Source: Gammaproteobacteria bacterium UBA5109
Lineage (GTDB): Bacteria > Pseudomonadota > Gammaproteobacteria > Pseudomonadales > Pseudohongiellaceae
DNA: 64,000 nt
Assembly: GCA_002414385.1 (NCBI GenBank)
Contig: DHZH01000004.1
Location: 7,361-71,360 of the forward strand
Direction: 5' to 3'
Part shown: one piece after another, positions 17,632 to 25,542 of the stretch
Position numbering within the stretch: the stretch's first letter is position 1
Layout of the letters: each line of letters opens with the position of its first letter
Translations under genes and position numbers: made by a program
The notes under the pieces: generated by a model
Database searches by the model: none
What the model saw: the letters and a program-made list of their open reading frames with translations, nothing else
What the model was told of the DNA's origin: nothing

Positions 17632-18792
17632 ATGAAAAAAACATGTCAACTTATAACTATAATCTGTTTGCTGTCTGGCGGGATTTTTTCTGCCAACGCG
17701 CAGATGTCCACTTACTATGCAACGCATCATAATTACCGCGCCGTTCCGGTCGCTGAGGGACTGATTCAACCCTGGGCCATGGCCTGGCTGCCAAACGGCG
17801 ACATGCTGATTACCGAAAAACCGGGACGCCTGCGCATTGTGCGAGACGGCCAGTTACTCGCCAACGAAGTACCTGGTGTTCCTGGAGTTGTTTATGAAGG
17901 CCAGGGCGGCTTGTTTGATGTACTGCCCCACCCTGATTTTGCCGACAATCAATTGCTTTACCTGAGTTTTGCCAAGCCAACTGCTGATGATGGCTCAACT
18001 ACGGCAATTGTTCGTGGCCGACTCAATAATGACCGCCTGACAGATGTCGAGGAAATCTTTGCCGCCAATTCTGTGGGGCGCGGTCACTACGGTGGCCGTA
18101 TGGCTTTTGACGAAGACGGTTATCTGTTTTTGAGCATCGGAGACCGGCAGGCACCCCCCGAAGGTGATCTGGAAAGTCATCCGGCGCAGGATACCAGCAA
18201 CCATCACGGTGCCATGGTACGACTCAATGATGACGGCAGCATTCCTAGTGACAATCCCTTTATCGGAGAGCGCGGTGTAGAACCGGCAATCTGGAGTTAC
18301 GGTCACCGCAGCCCACAGGGTCTGGCCTTTCATCCTGAAACCGGTGACCTGTGGGAAACCGAGCATGGCCCACAGGGCGGCGATGAACTCAATCTCATTG
18401 TTGCCGGCAATAACTATGGCTGGCCGGTAATCGGTTACGGCGTCAACTATGGTCCGGGAATTCCCATTCATGAAAGTTCTGTAGAGGCCGGGATGGAGCA
18501 ACCCACGCATTTCTGGGTTCCTTCCATTGCCGCTTCAGGCTTGATGATCTATACCGGCGATAAATTCCCGCAATGGTACGGCGATATTTTTGCCGGTGGG
18601 CTGGCAGGTGAACAGCTGGCGCATCTCATGCTTACCGATGATTACCGCAGCGTTGAACGGGAAGAAACCCTGCTCTATGGTATCGGCCGCATCCGTGATG
18701 TCAGACAGGGTCCGGAAGGTTATATTTATGTCGCCGTAGAAGACGCTAACGGCGAACCTACTTCAGTAGTCAGGCTTGAGCCGGTACAATAA
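17632..18792 (+). CDS. PQQ-dependent sugar dehydrogenase (YliI/Asd type)
   Basis: 386 residues from ATG 17632; an in-frame GTG three bases earlier is possible, but the AGAGGA site suits the ATG. Signal peptide about 1-23 (GIFSANAQ). The mature part is a soluble glucose/sorbosone dehydrogenase propeller: 'GLIQPWAMAWLPNGDMLITE' and 'KPGRLRIVRDG' at the start, 'GQGGLFDVLPHPDF', 'HYGGRMAFDEDGYLFLSIGD', 'WSYGHRSPQGLAFHPETGDL' and 'ETEHGPQGGDELNLI'. These match E. coli YliI, which oxidises aldose sugars in the periplasm with PQQ. It is monocistronic, followed by a strong terminator. Confidence 0.9.
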   Translation: MKKTCQLITIICLLSGGIFSANAQMSTYYATHHNYRAVPVAEGLIQPWAMAWLPNGDMLITEKPGRLRIVRDGQLLANEVPGVPGVVYEGQGGLFDVLPHPDFADNQLLYLSFAKPTADDGSTTAIVRGRLNNDRLTDVEEIFAANSVGRGHYGGRMAFDEDGYLFLSIGDRQAPPEGDLESHPAQDTSNHHGAMVRLNDDGSIPSDNPFIGERGVEPAIWSYGHRSPQGLAFHPETGDLWETEHGPQGGDELNLIVAGNNYGWPVIGYGVNYGPGIPIHESSVEAGMEQPTHFWVPSIAASGLMIYTGDKFPQWYGDIFAGGLAGEQLAHLMLTDDYRSVEREETLLYGIGRIRDVRQGPEGYIYVAVEDANGEPTSVVRLEPVQ

Positions 18793-18822
18793 ACTGAAGT
18801 AACAATTTAGAGCTCAACTTTT

Positions 18823-18848
18823 AAAACCCGGCCCTAGGGCCGGGTTTT
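18823..18848. terminator. Bidirectional terminator between convergent genes
   Basis: A perfect palindrome, AAAACCCGGCCC with its complement around a central TA, is followed by TTTT on either strand. It sits between the PQQ dehydrogenase stop and the last codons of the leftward membrane-protein gene, which it overlaps slightly. It probably serves both. Confidence 0.85.
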
Positions 18849-19547
18849 ATTTATCTGCAGGGTCAGAACTGCCGGATCATGCCGCAGACAAAGTGCCACA
18901 GCGGCAAAATAACAATTCAGTAATAAGGCCAGAATCCACTCAAAAGCATCTTCAACCCGGTCATAGTCAGTGCCGAGCATTGCATCGAGAATGAGGCTGA
19001 AAACGCCCACTGCCAGCAACAGACTGCTCAGTGCAAACAGTCGACTGTGCCAGAGCAGCAGATGCCTGTCATTTTTCAGGCGTCCAAGCTCACCAATCAG
19101 TCGGGTCAGCAGAAGCTGCGCCAGATAGGTAAAAGCAAAAGCCAGTACCACACCGGTCCGGCGTAAATTCTGATAGGCATCACCCTCTTCCCCGAGTGCT
19201 ATGGTATAGACAATCAGGCTGAGCGCCGCAATGGTACCCAGCAAGGGCATTGACCACAGGCTTTTTGGCAGACGGGTGTCCGCAGCCTGCCTGCGCCATG
19301 CCGCGATACAGTACCAGAACAGCATGCTGAGCAATGCCCCCGGAATCATTACCAGCTTGAACCAGATTTTTTCCGGTAACTCTCGTCCGGTAGCGCTGAT
19401 TGAGGTGCAACTGTCCCAGTAAGGCATGCACCACTCCACATGCCCGGCACTGGCCGCCAGCAGGTAACTTACATGACTCGCTATAAAGGGCAGTAAGGCC
19501 GCAGCCCAGGCGATGCTGTAAAGCGGGACGCCACGCGGTATCATCAT
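18834..19547 (-). CDS. Multi-spanning membrane protein, Frag1/DRAM-like
   Basis: About 237 residues from ATG 19547, where GTGGAG precedes two adjacent ATGs. Starting further upstream would run into the divergent neighbour. Six hydrophobic segments can be seen (near the N-terminus, around 'IPGALLSMLFWYCIAAW', 'LLGTIAALSLIVYTIALG', 'GVVLAFAFTYLAQLLL', 'LFALSSLLLAVGVFSLIL', 'ALLLNCYFAAVALCL'). A conserved-looking outer loop contains two Cys and 'SISATGRELPEK'. The topology and this loop recall the Frag1/DRAM/Sfk1 family, but the match is from memory. Function unknown. Confidence 0.65.
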   Translation of the reverse strand: MMIPRGVPLYSIAWAAALLPFIASHVSYLLAASAGHVEWCMPYWDSCTSISATGRELPEKIWFKLVMIPGALLSMLFWYCIAAWRRQAADTRLPKSLWSMPLLGTIAALSLIVYTIALGEEGDAYQNLRRTGVVLAFAFTYLAQLLLTRLIGELGRLKNDRHLLLWHSRLFALSSLLLAVGVFSLILDAMLGTDYDRVEDAFEWILALLLNCYFAAVALCLRHDPAVLTLQINKTRP

Positions 19548-19580
19548 CACTCCACTTGAATATTTCTGACTCGGGGTATT

Positions 19581-21293
19581 ATGCATTTGCAAGACATGAC
19601 TGACAAAATCCTGAAACTTTTATTGTGTTTCTCTTGCTGCCAGCCCTGTCTTTTATTTGCTCAGGATGACATCCGCAGCATCAGTTGCCAGCCTGATTTC
19701 ACTCCCTCACCTGATGGCTTTGATTTCCTGAGCGGCAACAACCTGCAGTATTCAGTTCCGGAAAACACCCAGATCAGTGATATTCATATTACCCGCCTGC
19801 CAATTTTTGATCCTGGCAACCCGGATGAGAACAACTGGATCTACCAGCTGGCGAACCGCTTACATATCCAGACTAAAGTGGACACTATTGAGCAGGTCTT
19901 GCTGTTTGATTCAGGCGAAAACTACGATGAACGATCACTGCAGGAAACCGGCAGACTGCTGAGGCAGCAGAATTATTTTCAGGATGCCACCGTGCAGCCA
20001 GTCAGTGTCTGTGGAGACGACGTTGAAATCGAAGTGGTAACCAGGGACACCTGGTCCCTGACACCGGGCATTTCATTTGACCGCTCCGGAGGTGAAAATT
20101 CCTATGCTTTCAATATCCGCGAAGCAAACTTTCTCGGCCGCGGAAAACTGCTTGCTGTTTCCAGGGAGAAGTCGATAGACCGTGATTCCAATGAATTTCT
20201 TTATGATGACCTGAACCTGCTGGGGACGCGTAACACGCTTCGATTTGGTCTGTCAGACAGTAATGACGGCTTCAGTCAGTTTATTGATTCCGGTCTGCCC
20301 TTTTATTCACTGAACAGCCGCCATAGCTGGCAGTTTAACCTGCTCAATGAGCGTCTGATCGATACGCTGTATTTTCGCGGAGAGGAAGTCAATGAAGTGG
20401 AACACCGGCTTAAAGCCATGTTTATCCAGTACGGATACTCTACCGGTCTGCGCGACGGTATCAGTCGCCGTTACCAGTTTGGCTACCATTACGAGGACAG
20501 CAGCTTTGCTGACTCTGGCGCGCTGCCACCGCCGGTGGTTTTTCCGGATGATCGAAAATTATCCTACCCTTTTGTTGCCTATGAATTGATCGAGGATCGT
20601 TATGCCACGGGATTCAACCTGAACCAGATTTACCGTACTGAAGACCTGCACCTGGGGCGCCGGCTCCATCACCGGCTCGGTTTTGCCAGCGAGGCGCTGG
20701 GATCAGATCAGGACCGGCTGATTCTTGAGGGTAGCTACAGGGATACCCTGCATTACAGTGATAATGCCCTATGGACCCATAAATTGAACTGGCAAGCCTA
20801 CTGGAATATTGACACTCAATCCGGTGAAAATATCAAAATCTCTTATGAAAGCCGTTATTTCAGGCGCTGGTCAGACCGGCATTCCAGTTTTATTCGTTTT
20901 GAAGGAACCTATACTCGCAAGCGGAATAGCAATGAGCAGGTTACCCTGGGCGGCCTCAACGGCGCACGTGCCTTCGATAACCGTTATCAGGTGGGCGATC
21001 GGCGCATGATTCTTAATCTGGAAGACCGCCTTTACACCAATATTCATTTATTTAATCTGATTCGTGTCGGGGGAGCAGTCTTTATGGACATCGGCAGCGC
21101 CTGGTCACCTTACCAGGAAAACGGCAGCGACAACGACATCCTGGCTGATGCCGGTTTCGGCCTGCGCTTTACTGCCAGTAAGGGAGCATCCAGACAGGTT
21201 GCTCATCTGGATTTTGCTTTCCCCATGACCAACATCGACGACCCGGTCGTGGATTCTTTCCAGATCGCCTTTAATGTGAAATCCGATTTTTAG
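19581..21293 (+). CDS. BamA/TamA-like outer-membrane protein
   Basis: 570 residues. Signal peptide ends near LLFAQDD; ATG 19596 is an alternative start giving a more compact signal. One POTRA-like domain (about 90-170; 'TIEQVLLFDSGENYDERSLQETGR' pattern with the 'L' and 'R' positions of POTRA) precedes a beta-barrel with 'GRGKLLAVSREKS', 'LGGLNGARAFDNRYQVGDRR' (the surface-antigen VRGF-like loop) and a terminal Phe. The protein belongs to the Omp85 superfamily. A short POTRA region suggests a substrate-specific member rather than the general assembly factor BamA. Residue run lengths here are seen; role is inferred. Confidence 0.72.
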   Translation: MHLQDMTDKILKLLLCFSCCQPCLLFAQDDIRSISCQPDFTPSPDGFDFLSGNNLQYSVPENTQISDIHITRLPIFDPGNPDENNWIYQLANRLHIQTKVDTIEQVLLFDSGENYDERSLQETGRLLRQQNYFQDATVQPVSVCGDDVEIEVVTRDTWSLTPGISFDRSGGENSYAFNIREANFLGRGKLLAVSREKSIDRDSNEFLYDDLNLLGTRNTLRFGLSDSNDGFSQFIDSGLPFYSLNSRHSWQFNLLNERLIDTLYFRGEEVNEVEHRLKAMFIQYGYSTGLRDGISRRYQFGYHYEDSSFADSGALPPPVVFPDDRKLSYPFVAYELIEDRYATGFNLNQIYRTEDLHLGRRLHHRLGFASEALGSDQDRLILEGSYRDTLHYSDNALWTHKLNWQAYWNIDTQSGENIKISYESRYFRRWSDRHSSFIRFEGTYTRKRNSNEQVTLGGLNGARAFDNRYQVGDRRMILNLEDRLYTNIHLFNLIRVGGAVFMDIGSAWSPYQENGSDNDILADAGFGLRFTASKGASRQVAHLDFAFPMTNIDDPVVDSFQIAFNVKSDF

Positions 21294-21301
21294 GCCGGAC
21301 T

Positions 21302-22765
21302 TCAGCCTCCCCACTTGAGGAAGTTTAAAAACTCCCGGCGGTTCCTGGGCCCGTAAGTCAGAAAATTCGGTTGCGGGTCATTGAGATAATTCTGTTTCTC
21401 ATACGCCACCATATCCCCCGAAGAATGCAGGCGGATTTCTTCCTGATCAATGTTATAGGGAACGGCAGCATTAAGACCGAAAACCTTGCGGCGTATTTCC
21501 TCAGTAATAGCCGGATAACCGAATCGATCCTGAAACTCCTCGGATATCTGGAAGGTCCGGAAAGCCTGAATCTGATCCTGAGGTGATCCATACCAGATCG
21601 AATCAGTCCCCCACAGTACATTATCTTCCCCGGCATAACGTAAAAGCTTGCCCAGCGCATGAGCAGCGTTGTCGGGGTCACGCATTAAAAAGCGCCAGGT
21701 ACTGCCGAGTTCGGCATAGACATTCGAATTGGGCGCCACTTCATTGTCAATCAGGGACTGAATCAGGGTATCAATGCCGTCACGACCGGCTCCGGCAACG
21801 AATTCCTGCTCTGTGACATTGGCGACAAAACCGGAGTGGTATATCAGAAAGTTCATGTCCGGAAACATGCGCGCAACAATCCCGATGTCATGACACTGGC
21901 TGTGCTCATAGGATTGCGGACCAAATGGCAGGCCCTTGTGCACACAGATATTTCGCACCCCAAGTCGTCTGGCCCGTTCGATCATGGCAATGCCGGGGTC
22001 ATCATGCAAAAAGAATCCCCGTCCATCAGGACCAAACTGGGTATAGGTTTTGAAGGCACTTATGTTCCAGCTTTCCGCCAGTTCATCCATTCCTTCCAGG
22101 TCGCCATCCTGATTGGGATTAACCCTTCCATGAATCATCATGCGTTTGCTGCCTTCCAGTTCGGCCACGATACGCCGGGTTTCATCGGCATCCTCTATGG
22201 TGACTGGCTCCATTTCACGGGAAGATGGCACAAAAGACAGAACCATGATGTCTGTATCGCTGTCGAGAAAAACATCCTTGATAAATTCACTGGCAGACAG
22301 GCAGTTCAAATAAGAACGGTCACCTGGTGCGTCAGCCAGTTCGCAGGCGGCTTTTTCAAAAGTTGAATAGGGCCTGGCATTAGGCGGAACCCTGCTGAGC
22401 CAGTCACCATTCGGATTTACGTAATGTCCCTGAACATCAAAGATAAACTCATCACCGCCCAGCTGCTCGGCAGCAGCCACCTGATCCAGACCAGCCTCTG
22501 GGCTTAACTGGAAAAAACCTCCGACTTTACCGGCCTGCGCGTTTACCTGATTCATCGCCAGCAGGGTAGTTGCGGCGCCACAGCCGGAGATCAGGAACTG
22601 ACGCCGGCTTTTGGCTGTGCGTCTGGCGTTTTTGTCGGCATCTTCCAGTGCCTGCCGATTGGCAATACGATTGGTTTTGCTAATCGGAATTGGCTCAAAT
22701 TCACCGTTTGAAGTGCTGTCTATCTTGATGGGCAGGCGTAAGCCTTGTGAATCAATTTGCTGCAT
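21302..22765 (-). CDS. Tat-exported metal-dependent amidohydrolase (amidohydro_2)
   Basis: 487 residues. An unusually long N-region (about 50 residues) leads to a twin-arginine signal SRRQFLISGCG followed by a hydrophobic stretch ending NAQA. The mature part is a TIM-barrel hydrolase of the PF04909 group: 'FIFDVQGHYVNPNGDW' (variant of the HxH entry), 'RRLGVRNICVHKGLPFG', 'NFLIYHSGFV' and 'VLWGTDSIWYGSPQDQIQAF' (metal-ligand Asp). Members are decarboxylases or hydrolases such as amino-carboxymuconate-semialdehyde decarboxylase. Tat export fits loading of the metal in the cytoplasm. The ATG has AGGAGG upstream. The start of the HxH motif reads QGH, so one ligand may differ. Confidence 0.82.
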   Translation of the reverse strand: MQQIDSQGLRLPIKIDSTSNGEFEPIPISKTNRIANRQALEDADKNARRTAKSRRQFLISGCGAATTLLAMNQVNAQAGKVGGFFQLSPEAGLDQVAAAEQLGGDEFIFDVQGHYVNPNGDWLSRVPPNARPYSTFEKAACELADAPGDRSYLNCLSASEFIKDVFLDSDTDIMVLSFVPSSREMEPVTIEDADETRRIVAELEGSKRMMIHGRVNPNQDGDLEGMDELAESWNISAFKTYTQFGPDGRGFFLHDDPGIAMIERARRLGVRNICVHKGLPFGPQSYEHSQCHDIGIVARMFPDMNFLIYHSGFVANVTEQEFVAGAGRDGIDTLIQSLIDNEVAPNSNVYAELGSTWRFLMRDPDNAAHALGKLLRYAGEDNVLWGTDSIWYGSPQDQIQAFRTFQISEEFQDRFGYPAITEEIRRKVFGLNAAVPYNIDQEEIRLHSSGDMVAYEKQNYLNDPQPNFLTYGPRNRREFLNFLKWGG

Positions 22766-22828
22766 GCTGCCTCCTGTTGTTTTTGTTTATCTGGAGGGAT
22801 GAGTGATCAATAGATTTGTTTCTTTAAT

Positions 22829-23098
22829 TTATCCGCTGATTATAAAATACTTATAGTGCTGTAATTCACCCTGTTTGACGTCAACACGTTTGACTCTGGC
22901 CCGCTCCGGGCCTCGCTGTAACCAGTCGACGAACTCCTGCAATTTAGCCTCATCGCCTTCAGCCGCAAGCCGAACACTGCCATCGGCATGGTTACTGACA
23001 TTGCCATGAATACCCAACCCTTCAGCAACTTCCTGGGCAGAGGCGCGGAAAAATACTCCCTGTACTCTACCGGTGACTGTGATATCGAAATGCTGCAT
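22829..23098 (-). CDS. Acylphosphatase
   Basis: 89 residues from ATG 23098; the frame is open another 24 codons upstream but those overlap the neighbouring gene. 'VTGRVQGVFFRASAQEVAEG' includes the phosphate-binding loop GRVQGVxFR with catalytic Arg. 'GIHGNVSNHADGSVRLAAEG' contains the conserved Asn (GNVSN, usually GWVRN). The enzyme hydrolyses acyl phosphates such as acetyl- or 1,3-bisphosphoglycerate. It begins four bases after the preceding lipoprotein gene's stop, so the two are likely one transcript. Confidence 0.93.
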   Translation of the reverse strand: MQHFDITVTGRVQGVFFRASAQEVAEGLGIHGNVSNHADGSVRLAAEGDEAKLQEFVDWLQRGPERARVKRVDVKQGELQHYKYFIISG

Positions 23099-23102
23099 TG
23101 TC

Positions 23103-23582
23103 TTAGCCTGTTTCAGTCTCTCCGGATTCTTCTTCCGTACCCAGTTCCTGAATCGGAATCCAGCGTTCATCGCGCAGCACTTCTACCTCATCAACTGCGT
23201 CGTCAGTATCATATGTCACTTTTACCTGAATCTCGGCTCCATCACCCAGCGCACCTTCAGCCGGACTGGTAATCAGTTCCGAAAGTCCCAGCGTACCAAC
23301 AGCCAACAAGCCATAACCCACTGCCCTGCCAGCCCGAAAGGCAGTATTGGTTCCCTGTACAAATGAAAACACATCAACTTTGTTGCCGCTATCATCTTCT
23401 TCGCTGACAACGGGCTGACCCAGTTCAGCGAGTACACGAAAACGGTCCGTACCCGGGTTCAACACAGACAGATCCTTGCTGTCAGGGCCGCTGGTTGCCT
23501 GGACAACTGAACAGGCCTGTAGTGTCAAAAGTATGATGGGAAGGCTAAGGTATCTAATGAAGCTTTTGTATTTACAGAGCAT
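23103..23582 (-). CDS. SmpA/OmlA-like lipoprotein
   Basis: 159 residues. Lipoprotein signal with lipobox LQAC (Cys at about 24). The segment 'DRFRVLAELGQPVVSEEDDSG' resembles the helix-turn of BamE/OmlA-type domains, which fold as a small alpha-beta sandwich. A Gly-rich hydrophobic stretch (about 85-105) might insert into a membrane. The C-terminal end is acidic. Function unknown; it is probably periplasmic-facing and linked to envelope maintenance. It lies directly upstream of acylphosphatase. Confidence 0.7.
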   Translation of the reverse strand: MLCKYKSFIRYLSLPIILLTLQACSVVQATSGPDSKDLSVLNPGTDRFRVLAELGQPVVSEEDDSGNKVDVFSFVQGTNTAFRAGRAVGYGLLAVGTLGLSELITSPAEGALGDGAEIQVKVTYDTDDAVDEVEVLRDERWIPIQELGTEEESGETETG

Positions 23583-23623
23583 TGGATCTCCTTATTGATG
23601 AAATACACAAATAGTGCTTAAAG

Positions 23624-24244
23624 TTATTCTTCCTGCATGATAATCAAGGGCGGTAATCCCAACTGATGGCGCAACACTGTGCGTGACTGATTAAGGTTAA
23701 ACTGCACCAGTTCGACCAGCTTTTCAATCGCCTGTTCCTGGGTTTCGACTGTGTCATCCAGCCAGATAACCCCCTGCCAGAATAGTCTGGATTGCTGCGG
23801 GTCCAACAAAAACCCCAGCACATGAACAACAGCCTGGCTTTCAAAATTATGTCCTCGGTAATCATTAATAAAGGCGGCAAGACTGGTATAGGTTTGCTGG
23901 CTCAGAGCCTCCTGTGCTGCTGTGATGGAGGCATCGTTTCCAGTTGCCAGAGGGCGCAGGACCAGTGCGGCCTGAATTCCGGCTTCAATCAACGCCTGCC
24001 TGACTTCGAGGCTTACCGCCGGGCTGATTTCCGGCACCAGGGTATGACTGGCGACAACATCATAATCATCCTCTCGCAGTACCCGTACCAGCTCATCTTC
24101 AAATATCATTCGGGTTTCCAGATCAGGGGCCATGGCCATCACGGTAAAACGCAGGTACTGGTTATTATCCTGCGCCTGCATCAGGCCGCTTGACAGCAAG
24201 CAGCAGATAATTAACAAGCTTTTGATTTTAATAAACTTATTCAT
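23624..24244 (-). CDS. Exported protein of unknown function
   Basis: 206 residues from ATG 24244, which begins a Sec signal (MNKFIKIKSLLIICCLLSS, cleavage near MQAQ). The longer reading upstream lacks coding character. The mature protein has a pattern of strand-helix-strand, 'MIFEDELVRVLREDDYDVVA', 'VRQALIEAGIQAALVLRPL' and a C-terminal helix. This suggests a small alpha/beta domain like that of periplasmic stress lipoproteins. I do not recognise the family. It lies 41 bases upstream of the lipoprotein gene on the same strand and may share its transcript. Confidence 0.62.
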   Translation of the reverse strand: MNKFIKIKSLLIICCLLSSGLMQAQDNNQYLRFTVMAMAPDLETRMIFEDELVRVLREDDYDVVASHTLVPEISPAVSLEVRQALIEAGIQAALVLRPLATGNDASITAAQEALSQQTYTSLAAFINDYRGHNFESQAVVHVLGFLLDPQQSRLFWQGVIWLDDTVETQEQAIEKLVELVQFNLNQSRTVLRHQLGLPPLIIMQEE

Positions 24245-24405
24245 TGCTCCCTGCCCCCTTGTTTGTTGCACTGGAAAGCGCTCACGGAAACTTATTTGAA
24301 CAGAAAACAGACAAAGCTGGAATAGCCCGCTTATAAATAAGCCAGGGGCCGGGGCAAGCAAGCAGCGACAGCAGAATATTGTAAAGCTTTTTAACGGTGG
24401 AAGTT

Positions 24406-25506
24406 TTAACCAGCCGAACGCTTTGTGATCCTGCGCTTGTGCAGCCACATGTACAGGCCCGTGCCGAATAATATTGCCGGCAGAAAGCCGGAAATAAATA
24501 TCAGCCAGCGTCCGACTATCCCCAGTGCGTCGCCATTATGCAGTGGGAAGAACCAGGACAGTATTTTATTGCCGAGTGGAATGCTTCTGGAGTCCCAGAC
24601 CGTGATTACCTCGCCGTTATACTGATCTACCCAGACTGTAGAGGCCCCGTACTCGGTCCAGATTTCTTCCGGATGAATAAAGGATAGCCGGTAAGGAACA
24701 GAATCGGCCCCGGGAAGGTAAATACGATACATCTGCGACTCCGGCAGTGCTGACTGAGCGACAGCCATGATTGCATCGACACTCAAGGGGCTTGCAGCAG
24801 CAGGTACCTCAACTTCAGGGTTCGGGAATTCCTCAACCGCAAACAATGAATCTACTGTAGCTTCCACCGGCTGCGGAAAAACGATCTCAATGCCGGTCAC
24901 TGACAACAGCAGGAATATCAGCAGAAAATAGATACCGATAAGTTTATGCAGATCAAGATTCAGCCGAAAAGCGCCGAGCCCGCGCTTCATGGTGAATGCC
25001 CGACGCCAGCCGCCCAGCCGCGGCCACCAGATCACCACACCGGAAATACAGAAAAACAGCATGACGATGCCCATCACACCGACAAAGATATGCCCGGCCT
25101 CGCCTGCCAGCAGCGCGTAATGCAGGTAATAAAACCAGGTGACAGTATATTCGCCCCAGGTCCTGACAGCCGTGACTTCAGCATTACCCGGATTGATCGT
25201 GACTTCGATGGAGCCGGGAGCGTCCGGTGGGCCTGGAAAACGGGCAATATGCGGTGCACCGGCATGTCGGCCAAGCTGAATGCGGGTCGCCTTGGAACCG
25301 TTACCAACTTCCCGGGTCGCATTGGCAAGCGCCAGATCAATCGACGCCAGGCTTGCCGCCGGTTCAAAATCAGCCGTATGCGGCGCAATCAGTTCATCCA
25401 GTTCCCTGTCAAACACAATCAGGCTGCCGGATATGCCGATCACACTGAGCACCAGGCCCAGTACCAGACCGGCATATTTATGCAGAAGTAATAAAGTCTG
25501 ACGCAT
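24406..25506 (-). CDS. PepSY-associated membrane protein (PiuB-like)
   Basis: 366 residues. Four membrane helices (about 10-35, 125-155, 185-210, 325-350). 'LHKYAGLVLGLVLSVIGISG' and 'LNLDLHKLIGIYFLLIFLLL' are the hallmark helix starts with His, and PepSY domains lie between. Family members are encoded next to siderophore receptors and are thought to act as periplasmic ferric-siderophore reductases. It lies 36 bases downstream of the TonB receptor gene on the same strand, so they likely form one iron-regulated operon. Confidence 0.87.
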   Translation of the reverse strand: MRQTLLLLHKYAGLVLGLVLSVIGISGSLIVFDRELDELIAPHTADFEPAASLASIDLALANATREVGNGSKATRIQLGRHAGAPHIARFPGPPDAPGSIEVTINPGNAEVTAVRTWGEYTVTWFYYLHYALLAGEAGHIFVGVMGIVMLFFCISGVVIWWPRLGGWRRAFTMKRGLGAFRLNLDLHKLIGIYFLLIFLLLSVTGIEIVFPQPVEATVDSLFAVEEFPNPEVEVPAAASPLSVDAIMAVAQSALPESQMYRIYLPGADSVPYRLSFIHPEEIWTEYGASTVWVDQYNGEVITVWDSRSIPLGNKILSWFFPLHNGDALGIVGRWLIFISGFLPAILFGTGLYMWLHKRRITKRSAG

Positions 25507-25542
25507 CGCTAACAGGCTGGCCTGAACTTAATCAATGGCTGC